Assembly: GCA_947494145.1 (NCBI GenBank)
Contig: CANLTZ010000006.1
Location: 1-64,000 of the forward strand
Source: an uncultured Jannaschia sp.
GTDB lineage: Bacteria > Pseudomonadota > Alphaproteobacteria > Rhodobacterales > Rhodobacteraceae
Direction of reading: 5' to 3'
DNA: 64,000 nucleotides
The number at the start of each line of letters is the position of its first letter. Positions within the stretch are counted from its first letter, which is position 1. Positions 9,126 to 18,733 of the stretch are shown in pieces. The position numbers and the translations under genes are program-made. Under the pieces are notes generated by a model that was not told the origin of the DNA, did no database searches, and saw only the letters and a list, made by a program, of their open reading frames with translations.

Positions 9126-10228
9126 TCCTGCGTCTTGTCCTTGCGGTTATTCTTAGTTGCCATCTGACGACACTGGTCCGCGCCGAAGACGCTGCCGAGA
9201 TGGCCCGTGAGGCGGCGACCGCCTTGGCTCAGGCGACTGCGCGGCTGGACGCGGCGGATGGCGCATCAGACCGGGTCGCGGCGTTGACCGATGTCGTTCG
9301 CGCCTATGAAGACGGCCTCGCGGCGTTGCGCGAAAGCTTGCGACACCTCGAAAGTCTGGACCGGATGTTGATGGCAAACCTTGCCGCGCACGAAGCTAAG
9401 ATCGGCACGCTTCTTGCTGCCCTAAACGCGATGGAGCGGGTGCCTGCGCCGCTGACCCTGCTTCACCCATCGGGCGCGCTGGGGACCGCACGCACCTCGA
9501 TGATGCTGGGCGAGGTGGCGCCCGCGATGCGTGCCGAGGCAGAGGCTTTGCGCGCCGACCTGGATGAGCTGCGCGATCTGCGCCAGTTGGAAGAAGCGGT
9601 GGCCGCAAGCCTGTCGGACGGGTTGATCGGCATCCAAGCCGCCCGCGCCGCACTGTCGGATGCCATCGCTGATCGCACGTCACTGCCTGCGCCCGTGGCC
9701 GACGATGGTGCGCAGATCGCGGCGCTTCTGGGCCGGGTCGATACGCTGCTTGCATTCGCCGATGGGTTGGGCGCTTTGCCGCCTGGGCCCCGGGACGAAC
9801 TTATGCGGCCCTTTCCCTGGCCCGTTGCAGGCGCCTTGCTGCGCGGCTTCAACGAACCCGATGCCGCGGGTATCGCCCGGCCCGGGATTATCCTGGCGGC
9901 GCAGGCAGGTGCTGAGGTGACGGCCCCAACCGGAGGAACTATCCGATATGCTGGCCCGCTTCTGGATTACGGAAACGTGATCATACTGGAGCCGCGAAGC
10001 GACCTACTTCTGGTTTTCGCAGGATTGGGAAAGGTTTACAGCCGCGTGGGTCAGATCGTGACAGCCCAGACACCGCTGGGGGCCATGGGCGATCAGATGC
10101 CGAACACACCCGAATTTCTGCGCGACGAATTGGCAGATGGTGGTGCTTCGCGCGCCGAGACGCTTTATGTGGAAGTAAGAGAGGCCGGACGGCCCATGGA
10201 CCCGGCGACCTGGTTCGCTGACGAGTAG
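9122..10228 (+). CDS. EnvC-like coiled-coil protein with degenerate LytM/M23 domain
   Basis: A signal peptide (residues 1-21, ending VRA) is followed by long alpha-helical coiled coil (about 22-225) and a C-terminal M23/LytM domain (about 235-368). The zinc ligands are missing: Arg-Pro-Gly-Ile replaces the usual His-x3-Asp region (ARPGIILAAQAG), LVFAGLGKV lacks the HxH histidine, and LYVEVREAGRPMDP has Tyr where His is expected. It is thus probably not a hydrolase but an activator of a periplasmic amidase at the division site, as EnvC is. It overlaps gpmI by ATGA and precedes ctpA by 10 bases. Confidence 0.88.
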   Translation: MILRLVLAVILSCHLTTLVRAEDAAEMAREAATALAQATARLDAADGASDRVAALTDVVRAYEDGLAALRESLRHLESLDRMLMANLAAHEAKIGTLLAALNAMERVPAPLTLLHPSGALGTARTSMMLGEVAPAMRAEAEALRADLDELRDLRQLEEAVAASLSDGLIGIQAARAALSDAIADRTSLPAPVADDGAQIAALLGRVDTLLAFADGLGALPPGPRDELMRPFPWPVAGALLRGFNEPDAAGIARPGIILAAQAGAEVTAPTGGTIRYAGPLLDYGNVIILEPRSDLLLVFAGLGKVYSRVGQIVTAQTPLGAMGDQMPNTPEFLRDELADGGASRAETLYVEVREAGRPMDPATWFADE

Positions 10229-10238
10229 GGGAACGACG

Positions 10239-11570
10239 ATGACGAAATTCGCGATGGCCGCCGGTTGCGGCGTGTTGGCCGGCATCCTGGCCACCACCCA
10301 AGTAGCGGGCCCGCTGCTGGCGCAGGAAACGCAGCAGGCCTCGGTCTATGAACAGCTCGATCTGTTTGGGATCGTTTTCGAACGGATCCGCAACCAATAT
10401 GTTGAAGATGTCGATGAGGGCGAGCTGATCGAAGCCGCAATCAACGGGATGCTCACCTCGCTTGACCCCCATTCCAGCTATCTGCCGCCGCGTGATTTCG
10501 AAGACATGCAACTCGATACCCGCGGCGAATTCGGCGGCCTGGGCATCGAAGTCACGCAGGAAGAAGGCTACGTCAAAGTCATCACGCCCATGGACGGCAC
10601 GCCCGCCTATGAGGCCGGTGTCGAGGCGGGCGATTTCATCACTGCGGTCGATGGCGAAAGCATCCTGGGTTACACCTTGGAAGAAGCGGTGGAATTGATG
10701 CGCGGCCCCGTGGGTTCCGAAATCATCGTGACCATCGTGCGCGAAGGGCTGGAAGAGCCCATCGATATCTCCATCACGCGCGACACCATCCGGCTGACCG
10801 CGGCGCGCGTGCGTCAGGAAGGCAATGCCGTCATCATCCGGGTGTCGACCTTTAACGACCAAACCATCCCCAATGTGCGCGACGGTTTGGATACAACCCT
10901 GACCGAGATGGGGGGCCTTGAAGATATCGACGGCGTGGTCCTTGACCTGCGGAACAATCCGGGCGGCTTGCTGACGGCGGGTGTGGGCCTGGCCGACGCT
11001 TTCCTGGAGCAGGGGGAAATCGTCTCGACCCGCGCGCGCGATGCCGATCAGGGCGACCGCTTCAATGCGAAGGACGGCGATATCATCGAAGGCCTGCCTT
11101 TGGTGGTGCTGATCAATGGCGGCTCGGCCTCGGCCTCGGAAATCGTGGCGGGTGCGCTGCAAGATCACCGCCGCGCCGTGGTGGTGGGCACCAAAAGCTT
11201 CGGCAAAGGCAGCGTCCAGACCATCATGCCGGTGCAAGGCGATGGGGCGATCCGCTTGACGACATCGCGCTATTACACACCATCGGGCCGGTCCATCCAG
11301 GCCTTGGGCATCAGCCCGGATATCGTTGTCGTCCAGCCCCCGCGCGCGCCCGAAGTCGAAGGTGAAGACGAAGCGACGGATCGCCCCCGCCGCTCCGAAG
11401 CGGGTCTGCGTGGCAGCTTGTCCAATGACAGCCTGACCGAAGACCAGCAGGAACAGGTCCGCCAGGAACAGGAAGCGGCCGAGCAAGCGGCCGAGTTGCG
11501 CAGCGAAGACTACCAACTCGCATATGCCATCGACATCCTTAAGGGTCTGAACGCGATCGAGTTGGAATGA
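10239..11570 (+). CDS. ctpA: S41 carboxyl-terminal processing protease
   Basis: This 443-residue periplasmic serine protease trims C-termini of envelope proteins and, in several bacteria, turns over cell-wall hydrolases. A signal or anchor sequence spans about residues 5-28. A PDZ domain spans about 95-170 (GGLGIEVTQEEGYVKV, AGVEAGDFITAVDG). The tail-specific protease core contains GGSASASEI with the likely nucleophile Ser298, and FGKGSVQT with Lys323, a spacing of 25 as in Prc. The C-terminus is Gln/Glu-rich. Its place beside the EnvC-like gene suggests a shared role in division-site wall remodelling. Confidence 0.95.
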   Translation: MTKFAMAAGCGVLAGILATTQVAGPLLAQETQQASVYEQLDLFGIVFERIRNQYVEDVDEGELIEAAINGMLTSLDPHSSYLPPRDFEDMQLDTRGEFGGLGIEVTQEEGYVKVITPMDGTPAYEAGVEAGDFITAVDGESILGYTLEEAVELMRGPVGSEIIVTIVREGLEEPIDISITRDTIRLTAARVRQEGNAVIIRVSTFNDQTIPNVRDGLDTTLTEMGGLEDIDGVVLDLRNNPGGLLTAGVGLADAFLEQGEIVSTRARDADQGDRFNAKDGDIIEGLPLVVLINGGSASASEIVAGALQDHRRAVVVGTKSFGKGSVQTIMPVQGDGAIRLTTSRYYTPSGRSIQALGISPDIVVVQPPRAPEVEGEDEATDRPRRSEAGLRGSLSNDSLTEDQQEQVRQEQEAAEQAAELRSEDYQLAYAIDILKGLNAIELE

Positions 11571-12055
11571 CGCCTGACGAAATCGCGTCGCTTCCCTATC
11601 GGCCCTGTGCGGGGGTCTGCCTGACAAACCCGCAGGGTCTGATTTGGGTGGGTGAGCGGCTGGACCGCCCGCCTGACGCGCCGGTGGCTTGGCAGATGCC
11701 CCAAGGGGGCATCGACCCGGGTGAGACGCCGGAGGCGGCAGCCTTGCGTGAGTTGACGGAGGAAACGGGCCTCGCCCCCTCAGCCGTGGAGGTGTTGGAT
11801 TGGCTCGATGAGGCACTGCCCTACGACTTGCCGTTGGAGCTTGTGCCGAAGCTTTGGAAGGGCCGCTACCGCGGTCAGGCGCAGCATTGGTTCCGCATGG
11901 GCTATGACGGGCCCGACGCTGCGGTGGACCTTGACTATCATCATCGCGAATTCAGCCGTTGGGCCTGGATGCCCGCCGATGAGGTCCTAGCCAATATCGT
12001 GCCCTTCAAGCGCGACATCTACCGAACGGTCTTGGGCCGGTTCGGCTTGCTATGA
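11567..12055 (+). CDS. rppH: RNA pyrophosphohydrolase RppH
   Basis: RppH removes pyrophosphate from the 5' end of mRNA and so opens it to RNase E decay. The 162-residue product has a complete Nudix box at about residues 47-69 (GGIDPGETPEAAALRELTEE) and the Arg/Trp-rich substrate region WKGRYRGQAQHWFRM. The ATG overlaps the ctpA stop (ATGA), so it is cotranslated with ctpA. Length and order match other Rhodobacterales. Confidence 0.95.
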   Translation: MTPDEIASLPYRPCAGVCLTNPQGLIWVGERLDRPPDAPVAWQMPQGGIDPGETPEAAALRELTEETGLAPSAVEVLDWLDEALPYDLPLELVPKLWKGRYRGQAQHWFRMGYDGPDAAVDLDYHHREFSRWAWMPADEVLANIVPFKRDIYRTVLGRFGLL

Positions 12056-12147
12056 TCCGCCTAAGCGGCGGGTGTTATTGGATACATCTTGCGTGTCTGG
12101 CGCTTGAGGCGCACCCCCGGGGCAAATCGCAATCGGAGGGCTCCCTG

Positions 12148-12630
12148 ATGCTGCGTCCCATTCCAACAGCCTTGCTGGCCCTGACGCTGGCGCAACCCGC
12201 CGCAGCACTCAGCTGCGCGCCTTCGTCAGTGCAGACGTCTTTCATTCACGCCAACGAGGCGGAGGCGCAATATGTGATGGCTGTGGGTCGCGTCCAGCTT
12301 CTTCCCGGCGAACGCATCCCGCCGCCCGCCGCAAACCCGAATGAGCGGGAAGGCTACGAGGTGAAAGGCCGGTTCGACGGTAATCTCGCCACGCTGGAGG
12401 GCTTTGAGACGCCGGCATCCTTCCCGGTGACCATCCGCGTGGAATGCGCGGGGCCCTGGTGCGGTGGCGTCCCGCTGGACCGCGTCCTGGCCTTCGTAGA
12501 GCGGACGGAAAGCGCCAACGTGATCACCGAAGGCCCGTGCCCGCGCGATGTGTTGCCCGCCACGGCAGAGAACGTGGAGAGTGCGCTGGCCTGTCTGCGC
12601 GGCGAGACCTGTGAGCCGGGGGCGTTCTGA
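12148..12630 (+). CDS. Secreted protein of unknown function, 160 aa
   Basis: The ATG at 12148 follows a good CGGAGGG site and starts a signal peptide (MLRPIPTALLALTLAQPAAA). The mature part has Cys pairs (LSCAPSS, VECAGPWCGG, GPCPRDV, LACLRGETCEPGAF) consistent with disulfides. I do not recognise the family. It probably ends the rsfS-rppH transcription run, since a strong inverted repeat lies just beyond and the next gene is on the other strand. Expected location is the periplasm or outer surface. Confidence 0.78.
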   Translation: MLRPIPTALLALTLAQPAAALSCAPSSVQTSFIHANEAEAQYVMAVGRVQLLPGERIPPPAANPNEREGYEVKGRFDGNLATLEGFETPASFPVTIRVECAGPWCGGVPLDRVLAFVERTESANVITEGPCPRDVLPATAENVESALACLRGETCEPGAF

Positions 12631-12683
12631 CGGGCGGCCCGTTGATCGTCTTTGGCTGAGCCCGCCCCGCTCATCGGTCCCAC

Positions 12684-12703
12684 GTGGCCCCGGTTGGGGC
12701 CAC
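12684..12703. terminator. Inverted repeat between convergent genes, likely bidirectional terminator
   Basis: A perfect 8-bp stem GTGGCCCC / GGGGCCAC with a GGTT loop sits midway between the convergent stops at 12630 and 12729. A second, imperfect outer repeat (CTGAGCCC near 12656 against GGGCTCAG near 12725) encloses it. There is no U-run, so termination may rely on Rho or on the nested structure. Confidence 0.5.
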
Positions 12704-12728
12704 GGTCCCTCTTCGCGATAGGCGGGGC

Positions 12729-14459
12729 TCAGTTCCCGATGGCCACGCCTTCGCGCCGCGGGTCTGCCCCGCCGCTCAGCGTGTCGCCGTCGATGGCGAT
12801 GGCATGGAGCCCCGAGGTCAGACCGCGCACATTGGTTTCATAGCCCAAGGCCGTCAGCGCCTCCGCGAAGCCTTCGGCGGCGGTGCCTTCTTCTAGGTCG
12901 TAGGTGCCAAACCGGTTCACCAGATGGGGCAGCGCGATGGCTTGCTGCACATCCATCCCCCAATCCATGTGGGCGATGATGGTCTTGGCCACGTAGCCGA
13001 TGATCCGGCTGCCACCCGGGCTGCCGATCACCAGGCTGGGTACGCCATCCTGCATCACGATGGTGGGCGACATGGATGACCGGGGGCGCTTGCGCGGCTC
13101 GATCCGGTTGGCGATGGGCACGCCGTCGGTATGAGTGCGGAAGCTGAAATCGGTCAACTCGTTGTTGAGAAGGAACCCGCCCGGCGCCAGCAGGCGGGAG
13201 CCGAAGCCGTTTTCGATGGTTGTCGTCATGGACAGCGCATTGCCGTAGCTGTCCACGATGGAGATGTGGGAGGTGGAGGGCAGTTCCAGCGACACATCGT
13301 CGGCCAGATCCAAGGCTGCGTGGTCCCAAGGGGGCGACCCCGGTGCCACTTCGGGCAGCGCGTCATCGCCGGACAGCAGCGCCGCGCGGTCGCTCAGATA
13401 CGCGGGGTCCAGCAGCTTGGGCATGGGCACGAAGTCGCTATCGGCCATGTAGCGGCCCCGGTCGGCAAAGGCGAGGCGCGAGGCATCGCCGATCAGGCGC
13501 CAGGCTTCCGGGCTGTCGGGGCCCAGGGCGGCGATGTCGTAGGGTTCGATCAGCGCCAGGATCTGCCCCACCGTCAGCGCACCGGATGAGGGCGGGCCCA
13601 TGCCGCAGACCTCCGCGCCGCGATAGGGGGCGCAGATTGCGGGACGCTCGATCACGCGGTAATCCGCCAGATCATCCAGGCTCATCCGTCCGGGCAAGGC
13701 GGCGGAGCGGATGGTGGCCACGATGCCTTCGGCCACCTCACCTGTATAGAACGCGTCCGTGCCCTCCGCGGCCAAGCCGCGCAAAGTATCGGCATATGCC
13801 GCGTTCAACAATGTGTCGCCCTCGGCGATGGGCGTGCCGCCGGGCAGGAAATAAGCCGCCGTTGCGGGCGCGACGGACAGACGCTCCGCATCGTTGGCCA
13901 CCAACGTCGCCAAGCGCGGCGAAACGGTGAAACCATCGGCGGCCAGGGTGATCGCCTCGTCGAACAGACCGCCCCAATTGGCGCGACCCCAGCGGCGATG
14001 GGCCTCCTCCATCAACATAGGCGTGCCGGGCGTGCCGACGGACAGGCCGCCGACGACCGCGTCGAAGAAGCCCATGGGTTCTCCGTCCACTTGGAACATC
14101 GTTGGGGTCGCGGTGGCGGGGGCGGTTTCGCGGCCATCCAGCGTCGTCAATTCGCCCGTGGCCGCATCGTACCAGACCAGGAAGGCCCCGCCGCCCAGAC
14201 CGCTCGATTGCGGCTCCACCAGGCCCAAGACGGCTTGGACGGCGACCATGGCATCGGCGGCCGTGCCACCTTCGCGCAAGACGCGGGCGCCCGCCTCTGA
14301 TGCCAGGGGGTTGGCGGCGGCCACCATCCAGTCGGTGGCTACGACCGGGGCGGGGGCGTCGGGCACAAAGCCGGTGACGCCTTCGGGCGCCACCGTGTCG
14401 GCGGCCTGCTGCGCGAAGGCAGGGCTGGCAATGAGCAAGAGGGCGAGGGCAGTCCGCAT
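12729..14459 (-). CDS. ggt: Gamma-glutamyltransferase
   Basis: GGT is a periplasmic Ntn-hydrolase that cleaves or transfers the gamma-glutamyl group of glutathione and related peptides. The 576-residue precursor has a signal peptide (residues 1-16, cut after SPAFA). It has the large-subunit motif EPQSSGLGGGAF, the self-processing site with nucleophile Thr396 (PSTSH), and small-subunit residues MTTTIENGFGS and PRKRPRSSMSP. AGGAGA precedes the ATG at 14459. It lies 46 bases downstream of an MFS transporter gene on the same strand, which may import a product or precursor. Confidence 0.96.
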   Translation of the reverse strand: MRTALALLLIASPAFAQQAADTVAPEGVTGFVPDAPAPVVATDWMVAAANPLASEAGARVLREGGTAADAMVAVQAVLGLVEPQSSGLGGGAFLVWYDAATGELTTLDGRETAPATATPTMFQVDGEPMGFFDAVVGGLSVGTPGTPMLMEEAHRRWGRANWGGLFDEAITLAADGFTVSPRLATLVANDAERLSVAPATAAYFLPGGTPIAEGDTLLNAAYADTLRGLAAEGTDAFYTGEVAEGIVATIRSAALPGRMSLDDLADYRVIERPAICAPYRGAEVCGMGPPSSGALTVGQILALIEPYDIAALGPDSPEAWRLIGDASRLAFADRGRYMADSDFVPMPKLLDPAYLSDRAALLSGDDALPEVAPGSPPWDHAALDLADDVSLELPSTSHISIVDSYGNALSMTTTIENGFGSRLLAPGGFLLNNELTDFSFRTHTDGVPIANRIEPRKRPRSSMSPTIVMQDGVPSLVIGSPGGSRIIGYVAKTIIAHMDWGMDVQQAIALPHLVNRFGTYDLEEGTAAEGFAEALTALGYETNVRGLTSGLHAIAIDGDTLSGGADPRREGVAIGN

Positions 14460-14505
14460 GGCGTGGTCTCCTGTCGGGTATGCAGACCGACAGGATGGCA
14501 TGGTT

Positions 14506-15765
14506 TTACGCAGCGGCAACCTTTCGTTGACCCATCGGCGTTTCATTGATGGGCAGATGGACGATGGCCGATAGAAGCCCCACGCCCACGCCGACCCACC
14601 AGACGGCAACGTAACTGCCTGTGGAATCGTAGAGTGTGCCGCCCAGCCAGACCCCCAGGAAGCTGCCCAATTGGTGGCTAAAGAACACCAGCCCATAAAG
14701 CGTGCCCATGTAACGCAGCCCGTAGATATGCGCGACAAGCCCGCTGGTCAGTGGCACCGTCGCCAGCCAAAGCGCGCCCATGGCGACCGAAAACAGGATG
14801 ACCGAAAGCGGTGTGATGGGCAGCGCGATGAACAGGGCAGCGGCAATCGTGCGGCCCAGATAGATGCCTGCCAGCAGCTTCTTTCGGCTATATCGCTTGC
14901 CCAGCCAACCCGCATAGATCGTACCCGCCACGTTGGCCAGCCCGATGAGCGAGATGGAGATGGCGCCCAAGGCCGATGTCGTGGTGATGCCCAGCGAATA
15001 GAGGGTCGTGCCGGGCTCAATTGGTCCGCACATTTCGGTCACCAGGGCGGGGAAGTGTGCGGTAACGAAGGCCAGCTGGTAGCCGCAGGAAAAGAAGCCG
15101 ATGAAGATAAGACTGTAGGACGGGTCGCGCACGGCCCGACCCAGGACATGGCCCAGACTTTCCTGAAGCTCCGTCTTGGAGGCCACGGGCGCGCGCATCA
15201 TCGGCAGCGCGAATAGGGCGAGGCCCGTGCAGGCGGCAAAGATCAGGAAGACCTCCTGCCAGGAATAGAAGCCCAGCAACCATTCCGCCGCGGGTGCGCC
15301 GAAAACCTGCCCAAGGCTGCCCGCCGCGGTGGCGATGCCCAGCGCCATGGAACGGTTTTCATCCGACGCCGCGCGGCCCACCACGGCCAAGATCACGCCA
15401 AACCCCATGCCCGCAATGCCGAAGCCCACCAGGATTTCCAGCAATTGATGGGCCCCGGGCGTGGTGGCGAAGGACGACAGGACCAAGCCTGCCGCGTAGC
15501 AGATTACGCCGAGCACGATGGCTTTGCGATCCCCGAAGCGGTCGGCCAGCGCGCCAAAGATCGGCTGGCCAATGCCCCAGGCCAAGTTTTGGATGGCGAT
15601 GGCCAAGCTGAACTCGCTCCGGGCCCAGCCGAATTCTGTCGCAATGGGGATCTGGAAGACCCCGAAACTTGCGCGGATGGCGAAGCCGATCATCAGCACG
15701 ATGCAACCGGCAATCAGGACGGGTGTGATGAGCGATGGGGTTTGGATATCGGCGCGCGGGGTCAT
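14506..15765 (-). CDS. MFS transporter
   Basis: The 419-residue product has twelve predicted membrane spans and the major facilitator loop signature GALADRFGDRKAIVLG between spans 2 and 3, with a related GWLGKRYSRKKLLAG in the second half. The sequence is closest in feel to the oxalate/formate or YbfB-like carboxylate transporters, but the substrate cannot be read from it. It sits upstream of ggt on the same strand, so a role in uptake or export of amino-acid or glutathione derivatives is a guess. Confidence 0.9.
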   Translation of the reverse strand: MTPRADIQTPSLITPVLIAGCIVLMIGFAIRASFGVFQIPIATEFGWARSEFSLAIAIQNLAWGIGQPIFGALADRFGDRKAIVLGVICYAAGLVLSSFATTPGAHQLLEILVGFGIAGMGFGVILAVVGRAASDENRSMALGIATAAGSLGQVFGAPAAEWLLGFYSWQEVFLIFAACTGLALFALPMMRAPVASKTELQESLGHVLGRAVRDPSYSLIFIGFFSCGYQLAFVTAHFPALVTEMCGPIEPGTTLYSLGITTTSALGAISISLIGLANVAGTIYAGWLGKRYSRKKLLAGIYLGRTIAAALFIALPITPLSVILFSVAMGALWLATVPLTSGLVAHIYGLRYMGTLYGLVFFSHQLGSFLGVWLGGTLYDSTGSYVAVWWVGVGVGLLSAIVHLPINETPMGQRKVAAA

Positions 15766-15832
15766 GGGCGCACCCTTTGCCTGCGGGCGCCTGCGGTCAA
15801 TTCAGGAATTCTGATATGAAGGCCAAAATTGC

Positions 15833-16306
15833 TTATGTCTGCGCCCAGGCGAAGACCTGTTCGCGCGTGTCCGCGTTTCCCACGCGGCATGGCAATGTAT
15901 CAATGATCCGCCCGCCCGAGGCTTGGTAGAAGGTGCAGGCGCGGACATTTCCTTCCAGCACAAGGGCAGTCATGGCGCGACCGCTACGCACGGCGGCCAG
16001 CAAGTCACGCCCATAGCCCCGACCCTGGCCCGCACGCAGCAGATACAGGCAATAGAGTTCTTCGGGATAGACTTCGCGGCGAGAGGCGTCGCGTTGCGGG
16101 CCGGCTTGGGCGAAGCCAAGGCCGGGCAAGATGGCGATGTGTGTCGCTCCTTGCTTGAGGCACGACAGCCATTGATCGAGGCGCATGGCCTCGGTCCGCG
16201 CCGCGATTTCACCGTCGGGAAGCAGGCCGGTATAGGTCTCGCGCCAGCATTCCACATGCAGGCGGGCGAGATCAGGTGCATCTGACAAGAGGGCAGAGCG
16301 GATCAT
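15833..16306 (-). CDS. GNAT-family N-acetyltransferase
   Basis: The 157-residue protein fits the GNAT fold. It opens with MIRSALLSDAPDLARLHVECWRETYTGLL, typical of the family. The acetyl-CoA pyrophosphate loop is GQGRGYGRDLL (Q/R-x-x-G-x-G/A), followed by LVLEGNVRACTFYQASGG. The substrate is unknown. I start it at the ATG at 16306; an earlier in-frame start would add 18 unlikely residues. It diverges from zapE across a 76-base gap. Confidence 0.85.
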   Translation of the reverse strand: MIRSALLSDAPDLARLHVECWRETYTGLLPDGEIAARTEAMRLDQWLSCLKQGATHIAILPGLGFAQAGPQRDASRREVYPEELYCLYLLRAGQGRGYGRDLLAAVRSGRAMTALVLEGNVRACTFYQASGGRIIDTLPCRVGNADTREQVFAWAQT

Positions 16307-16382
16307 CGGTGTCGTTTCCGGGGATCGGATAGTCTCAACGGAGGGCTTTTCAGGCAGCACTTATTATAAGAGTTTCCCCGCA

Positions 16383-17429
16383 ATGACGTTACAAGAGATT
16401 TATGCCGCCCGTGTGGCGGAAGGGGCGCTGGAAAGGGATGCGGCCCAGGAAGCGGCCCTCGCCCCCCTAGAAACCATCCGACTGAAACTGTCCGAGCCAC
16501 CTGCCAAACGCCGCCTGCTGGGGCGTAAGAAAGCGCCCGAAGGGCCCATGGGTGCGTATCTTTGGGGCGGCGTGGGGCGTGGGAAGTCGATGTTGATGGA
16601 CCTGTTCCACGAGGCATCCCCGGTGCCGTCGCGACGCGTGCATTTCCACGCCTTCATGCAGCAGGTCCACGAAGCGATGCACGAAGCGCGCACGCGCGGG
16701 GTGCGCGATGCCTTAGCGCCCTTTGCCGATAGTGTCATCGGCGCGGTGCGGGTGCTGTGCTTCGATGAGATGCAGATCACCGACATCACCGATGCAATGA
16801 TCGTCGGCACGCTGTTCGAGAAGCTTTTCGCCGGGAATGTCCATATCGTGACCACGTCAAACCGGGTTCCGGACGATCTCTATAAAGATGGGCTGAACCG
16901 CGCGCTGTTCTTGCCCTTCATCGCCATGGTCAAGGACCGGATGTTGGTCCACGAATTGGTGTCTGACACTGACTACCGGCAAGATCGGCTTGCGGGGGCG
17001 CCTGCCTATTTTCTGGGCGGTGGGCGCTTGGATGACATTTGGCTTCGGCTGTCGGATGGACGCTCCGAAGGGTTGTGTTTGCGCGTGAAGGGGCGGGAAC
17101 TTCGGCTTGAGGATTACTCCGCGGGCGTGGCCCGCGCGTCCTTCGCGGAGTTGTGCAGCCGACCGCTCGGCGCGGCGGATTACCTTGCCCTGGCCCGTGC
17201 TGTGCGCGTGCTGATCCTGACGGATGTGCCGGTTCTGGCAAAGGCCCACGGCAATGAGGCCCGGCGCTTCGTCACACTGATCGACGCGCTTTACGAGGCG
17301 AAGGTGCGGGTCATCATCTCGGCCGAAGCGGAACCCGAAGACCTGTCGGGTCGGGAGGTCTTCGAGTTCGAGCGCACGGCTTCGCGCTTGCGCGAAATGC
17401 AGGCCGCCGATTGGGGATTTGCTGCCTGA
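16383..17429 (+). CDS. zapE: Cell division protein ZapE (AFG1-like ATPase)
   Basis: ZapE/AFG1 ATPases act at the division septum in bacteria and in mitochondrial protein quality control. The 348-residue product has the Walker A loop GGVGRGKS (62-69), Walker B VLCFDEMQITD, the family motif RVHFHAFMQQVH and a sensor region TSNRVPDDLYKDGLNR. It is slightly shorter than the E. coli protein but complete. The ATG at 16383 lies in a short divergent promoter region containing TATAAG. It is transcribed alone or with the gene that follows after 185 bases. Confidence 0.95.
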   Translation: MTLQEIYAARVAEGALERDAAQEAALAPLETIRLKLSEPPAKRRLLGRKKAPEGPMGAYLWGGVGRGKSMLMDLFHEASPVPSRRVHFHAFMQQVHEAMHEARTRGVRDALAPFADSVIGAVRVLCFDEMQITDITDAMIVGTLFEKLFAGNVHIVTTSNRVPDDLYKDGLNRALFLPFIAMVKDRMLVHELVSDTDYRQDRLAGAPAYFLGGGRLDDIWLRLSDGRSEGLCLRVKGRELRLEDYSAGVARASFAELCSRPLGAADYLALARAVRVLILTDVPVLAKAHGNEARRFVTLIDALYEAKVRVIISAEAEPEDLSGREVFEFERTASRLREMQAADWGFAA

Positions 17430-17614
17430 CGGGGGGCGGTTGGGACATCGTCCCACATCGACGGCCACAGGTCTTGCATCGGTTTGCCCGCCTGGCCGCA
17501 TACTATCTGTCCCAGCAAGGGTCTGTCAAAGAACACTTTTCGCGAATACCTCTCGTCACGTCTGCGAACCCATTCTAACGTCGACCCAGTGTCGCAATGA
17601 CGTGGGAGAGATCG

Positions 17615-18649
17615 ATGCGCTGCCTCATCGTAGGGGGAACTGGCTTCCAGGGTGGCGCGATCACGGATGCGCTGGCTGCGGCGGGACATGACGTTGCGGT
17701 TCTGACGCGGGGTGTGACCACGCGCGAATTGCCCGATCGTGTGGAGGTGATCCGCGGCGATCGCCACGGGGACATGGCCGCTTTGACGGGGCGCAGCTTC
17801 GATTGGGTCTTCGACACCTGTGCTTTCGCGCCGGATGCGGTGGAACGTCTGCTCGATGTCTTGGGGGATAAGCTGCGGCGCTATGTGCTGATTTCGTCGA
17901 TCTCGGCCTATGGCAGCTTCCCCAAGCCAGGCCTGACGGAAGATGACCCCGTCCCGGATGCGACCGATACCGACCTTGCGGTCGCTGCTGCTGTGGCGCC
18001 CGAAAACCGCGCCTCGGCCTTCGCTTACGGCGCGTCCTACGGCCCGTTGAAGCGGGCCTGCGAGGTGGCCGCATCGGAACGGCTGGGCCCACGGGCAACG
18101 GCCCTTCGCGTCGGGCTGCTTGTGGGCGCGGGGGACTACACTGATCGCCTGACATGGTGGGTGCGGCGGATGGACGACGCGACGGGGCCGCGCGTCCGTA
18201 TGCCCGTCCCGGCCCCCGAGACGCGGCCCGTACAGCTGATCGACGTGCGCGATGTTGCCGATTTCGCCCTGCTTTGCGCGGTGGAGGGGCGTGGCGGGAT
18301 CTGGAATGTCACCAGCGAGCCCATGCCCTTCGCCGACATGCTTGATGCGATCCGCGTGGCAACGGGATCGCGGGCCGAGATCGTTTGGGTGGACGAAGCG
18401 GCCATCGCGGCGGCGGGGGTCGCCCCATGGACCGACATGCCCCTTATGGCGCCGCCTGATTCCAGGTTTCGTCATATCCTTGGGATCGACCCGTCCCGTG
18501 CGCAGGCGGTTGGGCTGGCGACAAGGCCGCTTGCCGATACGCTCGGGCCGGTGGTCGCTTGGGACCGGGGCAGGCGGGACATCCCCCTTCAATGCGGTTT
18601 GACGCCCGAACAGGAACACGCGCTGATCGGGGCGTCCGGCGAAACATGA
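17615..18649 (+). CDS. NAD-dependent epimerase/dehydratase family protein
   Basis: An extended short-chain dehydrogenase of 344 residues. It opens with the nucleotide loop MRCLIVGGTGFQGGA and has the modified central motif SSISAYGS. The active-site Tyr appears within FAYGASYGPLKRACE (YxxxK). The C-terminal half binds substrate (RPVQLIDVRDVADFALLC). It resembles the isoflavone-reductase-like or sugar-reductase groups, and the substrate is not clear. GGGAGAG precedes the ATG at 17615. No biosynthetic neighbours help with its role. Confidence 0.85.
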   Translation: MRCLIVGGTGFQGGAITDALAAAGHDVAVLTRGVTTRELPDRVEVIRGDRHGDMAALTGRSFDWVFDTCAFAPDAVERLLDVLGDKLRRYVLISSISAYGSFPKPGLTEDDPVPDATDTDLAVAAAVAPENRASAFAYGASYGPLKRACEVAASERLGPRATALRVGLLVGAGDYTDRLTWWVRRMDDATGPRVRMPVPAPETRPVQLIDVRDVADFALLCAVEGRGGIWNVTSEPMPFADMLDAIRVATGSRAEIVWVDEAAIAAAGVAPWTDMPLMAPPDSRFRHILGIDPSRAQAVGLATRPLADTLGPVVAWDRGRRDIPLQCGLTPEQEHALIGASGET

Positions 18650-18733
18650 TGTCGGATTGCCTATTCGCGATGACACCCGTGTCTCATGACGCTGGTGGGA
18701 CGTATCCGCCAGCTTCCGCTTCAAGCGAAAGCC

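Noticed and set aside
17440-17455. TGGGAC-ATC-GTCCCA repeat after zapE as a terminator
   Set aside because: Six-base stem with no U-tract; too weak to call.
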